From: an uncultured Holophagales bacterium
GTDB taxonomy: Bacteria > Acidobacteriota > Thermoanaerobaculia > UBA5066
Length of the DNA stretch: 17,961 nt
Direction of reading: 5' to 3'
Assembly: GCA_937927565.1 (NCBI GenBank)
Contig: CALBDV010000161.1
Span: 1-17,961, forward strand
Position numbers and translations under genes: made by a program. The notes under the pieces are model-generated. The model was not told the DNA's origin. It saw only the letters and a program-made list of their open reading frames with translations, and searched no databases. This document shows, one piece after another, positions 6,297-13,751 of this stretch (position 1 is the stretch's first letter; each line of letters opens with the position of its first letter).

Positions 6297-8911
6297 TCCG
6301 CTCCTTCCAGCCTCGCCCGGAGCGAGGCGAGGACGTTCAACGCCGCCAGCGGCGTGAGGGTGTCGAGGTCGAGCCTGCGGAGCGCGTCGACGACGACCTC
6401 CTCCTGGCCGCGGAAAAGGTCGAGCTGAACGTCCGACGCCGGCGGAGAACCGGCGTGCTCGGCCAGCCGCGGCCGCCCCCCGACGTCGAGCTGCTGCTTC
6501 TCGAGGTTCCGGAGGATCTCCTTCGCCCGCTCGGTCACGGCGGCGGGAATCCCCGCCAGCTTCGCCACCTGGACGCCGTAGGAGCGGTCGGCGACGCCGT
6601 CCACGACCTTCCGGAGGAAGACGACCTCGCCCTTCCACTCCTTCACCGCCATCGTCCGGTTCTTCACGCCCGGACGCACGAGGGCGAGCTCGGTGAGCTC
6701 GTGATAGTGCGTCGCGAAGAGGACCCGGGCCGGCGCGCCCGGTGCGTCGTGGAGGTGCTCGGCGATCGCCCAGGCGAGCGACAGCCCGTCGAACGTCGCG
6801 GTGCCGCGTCCGATCTCGTCGAGGACGACGAGGCTGCGGGTCGTCGCGTGCCGGAGGATGTGCGCCGTCTCGGCCATCTCCGTGAGAAAGGTCGACTCGC
6901 CGCGGGCGAGGGAGTCGGAGGCGCCGACGCGGGTGAAGATCCGGTCGCAGAGCCCGACCGTCGCCGCTGACGCCGGAACGAACGACCCCGCGTGCGCCAG
7001 GAGCACCACGAGCGCGTTCTGCCGCAGGTACGTCGACTTGCCCCCCATGTTGGGCCCCGTGAGGATGACGACGCGCGCCTCCCCGCCCAGCTCCGTGTCG
7101 TTGGGGACGAACGCCTCGCGGCGACGGAGCGCCTCGACGACCGGATGACGCCCCCCTTCGATCGAGAGAACGGGTTCGGGGACGAGGCGAGGCCGGCACC
7201 AGCGTTCGGCGCGGGCCACTCGGGCCAGGGAGACGAGGACGTCGAGGAGCGCGAGCCGCGAGGAGAGCGCCCCGACGGCTGCGGCTTCGGCGGTCGCGGC
7301 GTCGCAGAGCTCGCGGAAGATCTCCGCCTCGCGCTCGGCGAGCCTCTCGTCGGCCGAGCGGAGCTTCTCGTCGAGGGTGACGAGCTCGGCCGTCGCGTAG
7401 CGCTCGACCGACGCGAGCGTCTGCCGCTTCACCACGTCTTCCGGGATCTTCGCCCGTGCGGAGCCGGGCACCTCGAAGACGTGCCCGAAGACCTGGTTGA
7501 ACTTCACCCGCAGGGTCGGGATTCCGCGACGCGAGCGCTCCGCGGCTTCCAGCGCGCCGAGGAGCGTGGCGGCGTCGAGACGGAGCCTCCGGAGGTCGTC
7601 GACGGTTCCATCCACGCCGTCGCGGACCAGGCCGCCCTCCTTCGACGAGACGGGAGGTGCTTCGACGAGCGTCGAGGCGAGGCGGGCCGCGAGGGCATCC
7701 GGAACGCCCTCGGGGAATGCCTCCCCGCCGGGCGCCAGGAGGATCGAAACGGAGCCGTCGAGAAGCGGAGCCATGGCGGCGGTTCGGGCGAGTCCGAGGC
7801 CGAGGGCGGAGAGGTCCCTCGGTGTGGCGTTTCCCACCGAGACGCGCGCGAGGAGCCGCGGCAGGTCGGGTAGCTCTGCGAGGGCCGTGCCGAGCGACTC
7901 GAGACGCGACGGGGCTGCAACGAGCTCCTCCACCGCGTCGAGGCGCTCCTCGATCGCCTCCTTCGAGCCCGGCGGCTGCTCGAGGGTCCGACGGAGCGCC
8001 CGTGCGCCGAACGGGGTGCACGTCCGGTCGACCACGGAGAGAAGGGTCCCCGTCCGCCCGCCGTCGCGAAGGGAGCGGAAGAGCTCGAGGTGCCCCTGCG
8101 TCACCGCGTCGACGACGAGCCCTTCGCCGGCCGACTCGGTCCTGAGGGTGGTGACGTGGGCGCAGTCGGCCTTCTGCGTCGAGCGGGCGTAGGCGAGGAC
8201 GGCCGCGGCGGCGTCGACGAGCGGGCCGGCAGGAGGGAGACCGAAGCCGGCGAGGGTGGAGGTGCGGAAGTGACCCTCGAGGAGATCCGCCGCGCTGCGG
8301 CCGCGCGGGGATTCGCCGGGCAGGACCGAAAGGACCGGAGCGTCGGAGCCGAGGGGTTCGAGCAGGCGGGCCACCGCCTCCCGCTCGGAGGGGAAAGCGA
8401 CGAGCTCCTTCGCGGTGCGTCGGGAGAGCATCTCGCCGGGCGTGGTGCCGTCGAGACGGATCACCGAGAAATCCCCCGTCGACAGGTCCAGGTAGGCGAG
8501 GGCGGGCTCACCCGCCGTCAGGACGATCGCCGCGAGGTCGTTCGCCTGTCTCGCGTCGAGCCGCTCCGGGTCGACGAGAGTCCCGGGGGTGAGAACGCGG
8601 ACGACCTTCCGGGCGACGAGGGTCTTCCCTTTCTGCGGCGCCTCGGTCTGCTCCGCGATCGCCACCTTCCTGCCGGACCCAACGAGGCGGGCCACGTACG
8701 CATCGAGGGCGTGGTGCGGGACGCCGCACATCGGAGCCTCGATATCGGTGTCGCGATGCCGAGCGGTCAGGACCAGACCGAGGAGCGGCGCGGCGACCTC
8801 GGCGTCCTCGAAGAACATCTCGTAGAAGTCCCCGAGCCTGTAGAGGAGGATCGCATCCGGGACCTCCCGTTTCAGCGCCCAGTACTGCTCGAGCATCGGG
8901 GTTGTCCGCAT
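6293..8911 (-). CDS. mutS: DNA mismatch repair protein MutS
   Basis: Recognises mismatches and starts methyl- or nick-directed repair with MutL. The 872-aa length fits the MutS1 family. The mismatch-reading Phe-X-Glu is F29-Y30-E31 in GDFYEMF, and the expected connector, lever and clamp regions follow. The ATPase domain has Walker A GPNMGGKST near residue 615, the STFLTEM signature, Walker B LVVLDEIGRGTATFDG, and FATHYHELTEL. The ATG at 8911 gives MRTTPMLEQYW, matching the usual TPMM(Q)QY start. It lies 14 nt from a TGCTACCAT box in an inverted-repeat promoter shared with tsaB. There is no strong Shine-Dalgarno. nagZ follows with a 4-nt overlap. Confidence 0.98.
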   Translation of the reverse strand: MRTTPMLEQYWALKREVPDAILLYRLGDFYEMFFEDAEVAAPLLGLVLTARHRDTDIEAPMCGVPHHALDAYVARLVGSGRKVAIAEQTEAPQKGKTLVARKVVRVLTPGTLVDPERLDARQANDLAAIVLTAGEPALAYLDLSTGDFSVIRLDGTTPGEMLSRRTAKELVAFPSEREAVARLLEPLGSDAPVLSVLPGESPRGRSAADLLEGHFRTSTLAGFGLPPAGPLVDAAAAVLAYARSTQKADCAHVTTLRTESAGEGLVVDAVTQGHLELFRSLRDGGRTGTLLSVVDRTCTPFGARALRRTLEQPPGSKEAIEERLDAVEELVAAPSRLESLGTALAELPDLPRLLARVSVGNATPRDLSALGLGLARTAAMAPLLDGSVSILLAPGGEAFPEGVPDALAARLASTLVEAPPVSSKEGGLVRDGVDGTVDDLRRLRLDAATLLGALEAAERSRRGIPTLRVKFNQVFGHVFEVPGSARAKIPEDVVKRQTLASVERYATAELVTLDEKLRSADERLAEREAEIFRELCDAATAEAAAVGALSSRLALLDVLVSLARVARAERWCRPRLVPEPVLSIEGGRHPVVEALRRREAFVPNDTELGGEARVVILTGPNMGGKSTYLRQNALVVLLAHAGSFVPASAATVGLCDRIFTRVGASDSLARGESTFLTEMAETAHILRHATTRSLVVLDEIGRGTATFDGLSLAWAIAEHLHDAPGAPARVLFATHYHELTELALVRPGVKNRTMAVKEWKGEVVFLRKVVDGVADRSYGVQVAKLAGIPAAVTERAKEILRNLEKQQLDVGGRPRLAEHAGSPPASDVQLDLFRGQEEVVVDALRRLDLDTLTPLAALNVLASLRARLEGAE

Positions 8912-8921
8912 CGAAAGGGGA

Positions 8922-8990
8922 GCGATGGTAGCAGGGGGCTGAAGGGCCCGAGCGACCCGCGGGAGTCAGCCGGCTCCCTGCTACCATCGC
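8922..8990. promoter_or_regulatory. Mirror-symmetric divergent promoter for mutS and tsaB
   Basis: A perfect 15-bp inverted repeat, GCGATGGTAGCAGGG at 8922-8936 and its reverse complement at 8976-8990, is separated by 39 nt. Each arm carries an outward-facing extended -10-like TGCTACCAT (minus strand 8933-8925; plus strand 8979-8987). In both directions exactly 13 nt lie between the box and the ATG (mutS at 8911, tsaB at 9001), so expected leaders are about 6-7 nt. No clear -35 is seen. It could equally be an operator for a dimeric regulator. The repeat is direct observation; the function is inference. Confidence 0.55.
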
Positions 8991-9000
8991 GGCAACGCCG

Positions 9001-9597
9001 ATGAGGCTCCTCGCCATCGACACGGCGACCCCCCGGCCGTCCCTCGCCGTCGTCCTCGACGACGGGACGCCGCGAACGGTCGAGCTGCCGCGGCTGGGAG
9101 CCGAAGCGCTTGCACCGGCCGTGGCGTCATTGCTCGCGACCGTGGGCATCCTCCCTGCCGACCTCGACCGGATCGCGGTCGTTTCGGGCCCCGGCTCCTT
9201 CACCGGGCTCCGTTCCTCGCTGGCCTTCTCCCGCGGCCTCGCCCGTGCGGCCGGCGCCTCCCTCGTGCCGATTCCGACCTTCGAGGCGGCCTCCGAGGCG
9301 ATCCCGGCCCCTCCGGACGTCGATTTCCTCCTGGAGGCTCTGCGCGGAGAAGTCCACCGGCGACGCCGCCGGGAAGGGGTTCTCTCGCCCCTCGAAGAGC
9401 GGATCTCCCGGGAGGATGCGTCCGCCGAGGCCGACCGCCAGGGCGTTCCGGCGATCGACGTCGGGTCGGCGGCGCTCCTTCTGGCCCCGAGTGCGGCGTC
9501 GCTCGCCCGGCACGCTCCCGGGGGAGAGCCGGGATCGCTCGTCTACGGCCGCCTCCCGTCCGCCATCGAGCGTTTCGGTCCCGGGGAATCCGGATGA
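9001..9597 (+). CDS. tsaB: tRNA threonylcarbamoyladenosine biosynthesis protein TsaB
   Basis: Partner of TsaD and TsaE in making t6A at position 37 of ANN-decoding tRNAs. The ASKHA-fold N-terminus MRLLAIDTATPRPSLAVV and the hallmark GPGSFTGLR at residues 63-71 are clear. The C-terminal VYGRLPSAIE corresponds to the usual P-x-Y-x-R ending. At 198 aa it is somewhat shorter than common TsaB proteins, chiefly in the divergent second half. rimI begins in the ATGA that ends this gene, a common tsaB-rimI arrangement. The promoter is the right arm of the mutS/tsaB inverted repeat. Confidence 0.92.
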   Translation: MRLLAIDTATPRPSLAVVLDDGTPRTVELPRLGAEALAPAVASLLATVGILPADLDRIAVVSGPGSFTGLRSSLAFSRGLARAAGASLVPIPTFEAASEAIPAPPDVDFLLEALRGEVHRRRRREGVLSPLEERISREDASAEADRQGVPAIDVGSAALLLAPSAASLARHAPGGEPGSLVYGRLPSAIERFGPGESG

Positions 9598-10064
9598 GCG
9601 CGCTCGCCGAGACGCTGACGGTGAGGGACGTCCGCGCCACCGACCTGGATGCCGTCGCGGAGCTGGAGCGGATCTCCTTCCCCGTGCCCTGGAAGAGGGA
9701 GTTCTTCGCCTCGGAGGTGGGGCTGGGCCACCGGTTCAACCGGGTCGTACGCGCCTCCGACGGGAAGCTCGTGGGCTACGTCTTCTGCGCCTTCGCCGCG
9801 GGCGAGATCCACGTCAACAAGATCGCGGTCGACCCCCTCTATCGCCGCCGGGGAATCGCCGGGATCCTGATGAAGGAAGTCCTCGACTTCTCCACCCGGA
9901 TCCTGGCCGAGGAGATCTTCCTCGAGGTCCGGCCTTCGAACCTGCCGGCCCGCAACTTCTACATACTGCTCGGGTTCCGGGAGGTCGGTCGACGCCCGCA
10001 GTACTATGCCGACGGCGAGGACGCGCTCGTCATGTCGTTGTTTCTGCAGCCGGGGCGACCTTGA
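9594..10064 (+). CDS. rimI: Ribosomal-protein-alanine N-acetyltransferase RimI (GNAT family)
   Basis: GNAT enzyme that acetylates the N-terminal alanine of ribosomal protein S18 in E. coli; the target here is by homology. The 156-aa protein has SFPVPW near residues 28-33, the acetyl-CoA site IHVNKIAVDPLYRRRGIAG (RRRGIAG at 84-90), LEVRPSNLPARNFYILLGF, and the ending QYYADGEDALVMSL, all typical of RimI. ATG 9594 overlaps the tsaB stop by 4 nt, so translation is probably coupled. The pairing with tsaB supports RimI over another GNAT. Confidence 0.93.
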   Translation: MSALAETLTVRDVRATDLDAVAELERISFPVPWKREFFASEVGLGHRFNRVVRASDGKLVGYVFCAFAAGEIHVNKIAVDPLYRRRGIAGILMKEVLDFSTRILAEEIFLEVRPSNLPARNFYILLGFREVGRRPQYYADGEDALVMSLFLQPGRP

Positions 10065-10072
10065 CCTTGACT
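10061..10072 (+). repeat. Tandem TTGAC hexamers after rimI
   Basis: TTGACC and TTGACT are directly adjacent, the first including the rimI stop codon. Each resembles a -35 hexamer, but I find no good -10 at the right distance downstream, so promoter function is doubtful. Confidence 0.3.
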
Positions 10073-10135
10073 CTGCCCCTTCGAAAAAGGGAGACTCGCT
10101 GCGGCTCTTTCGAAATCCACTTCGAGGAGGTGTTC

Positions 10136-10375
10136 ATGCCGACTTTGACCGAAGAGTTGAAGCGCGAGCTGGCCCAGTCCCACGAGGAGTTCAAGAACCT
10201 CGTCCGTACCCATCACGACTTCGAGAAGCGGCTCGCCGAGCTCGCTTCCAAGACGTTCCTCTCGTCCGACGAGGAAGGCGAGGAGAAGCGCCTCAAGAAG
10301 CAGAAGCTGATCGTGAAGGACCGGATGGAGGAGATCGCTCGTGAGCACCGGGCCCGCGTGGGAGCGCCCCATTAG
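10136..10375 (+). CDS. DUF465 (YdcH-like) small helical protein
   Basis: A 79-aa charged, helical protein of the DUF465/YdcH family, whose function is unknown. Visible family marks are HHDFEKRLAELASK and the conserved RLKKQKLIVKDRMEEIAREH near residues 52-71. Almost the whole chain could form a coiled coil; there is no signal peptide or membrane segment. The ATG at 10136 is fixed by a strong AGGAGGT Shine-Dalgarno at 10125-10131; the frame is open far upstream, but that part is a shadow of tsaB and rimI. A 71-nt gap separates it from rimI, and 42 nt from pssA. Confidence 0.85.
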   Translation: MPTLTEELKRELAQSHEEFKNLVRTHHDFEKRLAELASKTFLSSDEEGEEKRLKKQKLIVKDRMEEIAREHRARVGAPH

Positions 10376-10417
10376 GGCCCGCTCGCGCTCGACAGGAACG
10401 GTCCCGTCGACACATCC

Positions 10418-11185
10418 ATGACTGGAGCCTCCCAAGAGGTTCAGCGCCGCGGCGTCCGCCGCGGCGTTTACGTCATTCCGGCCCTCTTCACGGTCGGAAA
10501 CATCTTCTGCGGCTACCTGTCGCTCGACGCGACGGTCCACGCGCGGTTCGACCTCGCCGCCGGACTCATCTTCCTGGCTGGTTTCCTGGACTCGCTCGAC
10601 GGCCGCGTGGCCCGGATGACGGGTTCGACGTCGGCGTTCGGAGAGCAGCTCGACTCGCTCGCGGACGTCCTCTCGTTCGGGCTCGCCCCGGCATTCCTCG
10701 TCTACCACTGGGCCCTCGGCGCCTACGGCAGGCTCGGCCTCTTCGCCTCGTTTCTCTTTCTCGTCTGCGGAGCGTGCCGGCTCGCCCGGTTCAACGTGCA
10801 GCTCAACGTCGTCGACAAGAGGTGGTTCGTGGGTCTCCCCATCCCGGCCGCGGCAGGCGCCCTCTGCGGGCTCATCTGGGTCCTGCCCGAACCGCTTTCC
10901 GACCCCCGGATCGCGGTGGCCTTCGTGGGGATCACCCTCCTGCTCGGCTTCCTGATGGTCTCGACCTTCCGATATCGCTCCTTCAAGGACGTCGACATCC
11001 GCTCGCGCCGCTCGGCCCGCCTCGTTCCCCTCATCGGCTTCCTGGTCGCCGCCGTCGCGGCGTGGCGCCCCGACGTCTGCCTCGCCGGAATCGCCCTCGT
11101 CTACGCGCTCTCGGCCCCTGTGGCACGCCTCGTCGCGGCGCTCCTCCCCCGCCAGGCGCCACCTGCGACCGGAGCGCCGACATGA
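10418..11185 (+). CDS. pssA: CDP-diacylglycerol-serine O-phosphatidyltransferase
   Basis: Membrane enzyme joining CDP-diacylglycerol and serine to phosphatidylserine, precursor of phosphatidylethanolamine. At 255 aa it is of the integral membrane, Bacillus/yeast-type class rather than the E. coli peripheral enzyme. The CDP-alcohol phosphotransferase signature is complete: D58..D61-G62..A65-R66, G75, D79 and D83. Several hydrophobic helices follow. The N-terminus RGVYVIPALFTVGNIFCGYLS is typical of PssA and separates it from PgsA. The ATG at 10418 has no clear Shine-Dalgarno. No phosphatidylserine decarboxylase gene is adjacent. The next gene starts in the ATGA of its stop. Confidence 0.92.
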   Translation: MTGASQEVQRRGVRRGVYVIPALFTVGNIFCGYLSLDATVHARFDLAAGLIFLAGFLDSLDGRVARMTGSTSAFGEQLDSLADVLSFGLAPAFLVYHWALGAYGRLGLFASFLFLVCGACRLARFNVQLNVVDKRWFVGLPIPAAAGALCGLIWVLPEPLSDPRIAVAFVGITLLLGFLMVSTFRYRSFKDVDIRSRRSARLVPLIGFLVAAVAAWRPDVCLAGIALVYALSAPVARLVAALLPRQAPPATGAPT

Positions 11186-12171
11186 GGGGCCTCTCCGTGG
11201 CCCTCGTCGACCCCGGGACTCTCGCCGGACGCGACGTGAAGGCCGTCCTTCGGGAACGCGGTTTTCCGGCCGCCCACCTTCACCTCCTCCAGACCGACGA
11301 CCCCACCTCCGGCCTGCTGACCGAAGACGACGGAGAGGCGGCCTACGTTGCGGCCCTCGAGCCGGACAGCCTCTCCACCTGCCAGATCGCGTTCCTCTGC
11401 GGCCCGGCCAAGGCCACCACCCGGTTTCTCTCCGTCCGCGGCTCCGACGGCTGTCTCGTCATCGATCTTTCGGGGCAGAGACTGCAGGGGGCCTTCGTCG
11501 ATGCCCTCCGAGGGGTCGTGCCCTCTCCGCTTCCCGCGGGAGACCACTTCCTCCTGCGCGATCCGGCGGCCACGGTCCTCGCCGACGCCGTCGCGGCTCT
11601 CGACACCCTTCGCCCCATTCAGGCCGTGACCGTGGCGATCGACCGGCCGGCCAGCGACCTCGGCAAAGACGCCCTCGACGAGCTCTTCCAGCAGGCCATC
11701 GCCGTCGCATCGTTTCGGAGCATCCCGAAGGACACCCTCGGCACCCAGAGCGCCTTCAACATCTACTCGCCGGCCGACACGGACGCCTTCGACGCCCGGG
11801 TGGCCGATGACGTCCGGGCCCTCCTGGGCCGCGAACTCCCTGTCGGCGTCCTTTCGGCCCGCGCCGGCGTCTTCCACGGGACGACGCTGCGGCTGGAGGT
11901 TCGGTTCGAAGGTGACGCACCCGGACCGGATGCCCTCCGGTCCACCCTCCTGGCCGCGGGGCGCGGATTCGCCGAAGCCGACGTCGACGGGCCGGCCGGA
12001 ATCGTCGACGCCGCGGGCCGTGACGAGACGCTTCTCATCCGCGCTTCCTCAGCGGGTTCTACGAGCCGCCTTTTCCTCGCCTCCGACGACCTTCGACGTC
12101 CCGGGGCCCTTCTGGCCGTGAGAATCGCCGAGGCGGCGATCGCCGAGCGAGGCCTTCTCCCCGACGCCTGA
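11182..12171 (+). CDS. Degenerate aspartate-semialdehyde-dehydrogenase-like (Asd/Usg family) protein, probably not catalytic
   Basis: A 329-aa protein whose overall order follows Asd and the E. coli Asd-like protein Usg: a Rossmann start (SVALVDPGTLAGRDV), SDGCLVIDLSG (residues 88-98) like the NSGCLVIDSSG of Usg, QSAFNIYSP, FHGTTLRLEVRFEG, and a C-terminus RPGALLAVRIAEAAIAE that matches Usg closely. The catalytic parts are lost. The nucleophile region reads RDPAAT (126-131) with no Cys, the His motif FxGHS is FHGTT (231-235), and the nucleotide-binding GxxGxxG is reduced to DPGTLAG. It is therefore likely a pseudoenzyme or a protein with another role. ATG 11182 overlaps the pssA stop as ATGA, so it is coupled to pssA. 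Alignment was done by eye. Confidence 0.75.
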   Translation: MRGLSVALVDPGTLAGRDVKAVLRERGFPAAHLHLLQTDDPTSGLLTEDDGEAAYVAALEPDSLSTCQIAFLCGPAKATTRFLSVRGSDGCLVIDLSGQRLQGAFVDALRGVVPSPLPAGDHFLLRDPAATVLADAVAALDTLRPIQAVTVAIDRPASDLGKDALDELFQQAIAVASFRSIPKDTLGTQSAFNIYSPADTDAFDARVADDVRALLGRELPVGVLSARAGVFHGTTLRLEVRFEGDAPGPDALRSTLLAAGRGFAEADVDGPAGIVDAAGRDETLLIRASSAGSTSRLFLASDDLRRPGALLAVRIAEAAIAERGLLPDA

Positions 12172-12190
12172 GGGAGAGCGCCCCCTTCAG
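12168..12190. terminator. Weak hairpin spanning the two convergent stop codons
   Basis: CTGAGGG (12168-12174) can pair with CCC-TCAG at 12183-12190 around one bulged T, with an 8-nt loop. The arms contain the stop codons of both convergent genes. There is no T tract, so a bidirectional terminator is only a possibility. Confidence 0.25.
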
Positions 12191-13734
12191 CGTCTCTTCA
12201 GCCTCGGGATCGGGGGCTGACCCTTCGGCTTCGGGGTGCTCGACGCCCTGGCCGGTGGCGGCGCCGACGAGATGGCGACCTCCGTCTCGGCCCCGGTCAG
12301 CGTTCGTCCGTCGGGCAGGGTGAGCTGGTACGAGACGAAGGCGCGTGGCCGGCCCCCGGCGATCCGGATCGGCCCGACCACGTTCGCCTCCTCGGGAGCG
12401 AAGAAGTTCTCGAAAAGCCGGCAGGCGGACGCCCGGCCGAACGGGGCGGCCTGCGTCATGTCACGGGCCGAGGCGAAGATCTCGTACCGGTCGAAGTCGC
12501 CGGCGCCGAGGGCGGTGAAGACGCCCCCTTCGAGCCGGATCGTGACCTGGTTCCCGAATCGTGACAGCTCGCTCGGCGTCGGGCCGGGGTTCGACACGCG
12601 CAGCCAGACCTCCCCGCCCCTTCCGGTCCCCTCCGCCGGCTCGACGGAGAGGCTCGGCTCCCAGGGCTTTCCCGTCAGGAGCGCCCGGATCGCCGGGTAG
12701 CCGCTCAGGCGGCCGTCGCGCGGAACGCCGTCGACGAGGAAGACCCTGCCTGCGAGGCGCGGCGCGCTCCACCGCGAGGTCGTCGAAACGAAGCGCACGA
12801 GGTCGGCAAACGGAAGGAGGTCGAACCGGGCCCGACCGCCGTCCTCCGACAGGAGGTTCTTCGCCTTCTCGTAGCCGGCCCGCGGCTTGAAGTTGTAGAT
12901 GCTTCCGGGATCGCTGGAGAGGACGGCCGCGAAGTCGAAGTCGAGGTTCCGGTCCTCCGAGAGCTTGTCGATCTCGCCGTCGGCGAGGCGGTGAGCCCTG
13001 GCACCCACACCCGCGACTCCGTATCCACCCGGGACGAGCAGGAGCCGGAATGGGATGGGGAAGGCCTTCGCCTCCTCGAGGGACATCTCTCGAACGAAGG
13101 TATCGGCCGTCTCGGGACGCCGACCGAAAGAGAACACGAGCGCCTCGTCCGCGGCCCCTTCCAGCGGCTCCCACGTTCCCTCGGGCGCCCCCGGCAGCAA
13201 CGTGACCGAAACGGTGAGCCCCTTCAGTCGCGACTTGAGGACGGAAAGCGCCTTGCCGAGGGCCGGAGCGTCCATCGGCGCCGGCAGGATGTGGAGGTGG
13301 ACGCCGGAGACCTGAGCCCACCCCTTCGCTTCGGCCACGAGCTTGGCGGCACCAGCGGCCCAGGCCTCTCCAAGCCCCTCGGGCCGGCCTGTCTTCAGGC
13401 CCCCCTCGGCGCCCGGCTCCCCCATCAGGACGAGGACGACCGGCCGCTGGATCGAGTTCGGCGGAGGCGGGAAAGGATGGACCTGTCCCCCTCCCGTCAG
13501 GGATGCTGCCGTGACGTACAGGCGGCGAATCCCCATGGCGTCGAACTCGGGCGCGAGCTCCTCCGGGACGACGGCCGGGGCCTCGGCCAGAAAGAGCGCA
13601 TCTTCCCGGGGCGGCGGCGGCGAGGAACCTCGACCGACGAGCGGCAGGACCTTCTTGCACGCTCCCGCACCGAGCGCACCGAGCAGGAAAAGGCCGACGG
13701 CAACGCGGCGAACGAGCTTGGCTTCGAAGGGCAT
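12187..13734 (-). CDS. Secreted or lipoprotein of unknown function, possibly DUF3142-like
   Basis: A 515-aa exported protein that I do not recognise with confidence. MPFEAKLVRRVAVGLFLLGALGAGACKK is a signal peptide ending in a possible but weak lipobox at C26. A Pro-rich stretch follows. The middle (VHLHILPAPMDAPALGKALSVLKSRLKG, then TVSVTLLPG, DEALVFSFG, IPFRLLLVPGGYG) has the alternating strand-helix look of a TIM-barrel-like domain and recalls DUF3142, but I cannot confirm this. The C-terminal part (PAEGTGRGGEVWLRVSNPGPTPSE onward) looks like a beta-sandwich and ends in a basic Pro/Lys tail. ATG 13734 sits 8 nt after a TATCAT box; upstream in-frame codons only shadow the kinase gene. It follows the kinase on the same strand after 14 nt. 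Confidence 0.75.
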   Translation of the reverse strand: MPFEAKLVRRVAVGLFLLGALGAGACKKVLPLVGRGSSPPPPREDALFLAEAPAVVPEELAPEFDAMGIRRLYVTAASLTGGGQVHPFPPPPNSIQRPVVLVLMGEPGAEGGLKTGRPEGLGEAWAAGAAKLVAEAKGWAQVSGVHLHILPAPMDAPALGKALSVLKSRLKGLTVSVTLLPGAPEGTWEPLEGAADEALVFSFGRRPETADTFVREMSLEEAKAFPIPFRLLLVPGGYGVAGVGARAHRLADGEIDKLSEDRNLDFDFAAVLSSDPGSIYNFKPRAGYEKAKNLLSEDGGRARFDLLPFADLVRFVSTTSRWSAPRLAGRVFLVDGVPRDGRLSGYPAIRALLTGKPWEPSLSVEPAEGTGRGGEVWLRVSNPGPTPSELSRFGNQVTIRLEGGVFTALGAGDFDRYEIFASARDMTQAAPFGRASACRLFENFFAPEEANVVGPIRIAGGRPRAFVSYQLTLPDGRTLTGAETEVAISSAPPPARASSTPKPKGQPPIPRLKRR

Positions 13735-13742
13735 TTCAAAAA

Positions 13743-13751
13743 ATGATATCA
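13743..13751 (-). promoter_or_regulatory. Candidate extended -10 (TGA-TATCAT) for the secreted-protein gene
   Basis: Minus-strand TGATATCAT includes the stop codon of the kinase gene and ends 8 nt before the ATG at 13734. This would give a nearly leaderless transcript independent of the kinase. It is the best -10 match in an AT-rich island within GC-rich sequence. Confidence 0.4.

Noticed and set aside
6297..8021. Upstream extension of the nagZ frame to a 931-residue protein
   Set aside because: The extra part lies inside mutS in another frame and is Arg/Gly/Pro-rich. The ATG at 6296 with the ATGA overlap is the natural start.
10061..10100. Promoter for the DUF465-pssA genes from the TTGACC-TTGACT pair
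   Set aside because: No -10-like hexamer is found 16-18 nt downstream of either copy, so only the repeat itself is recorded.
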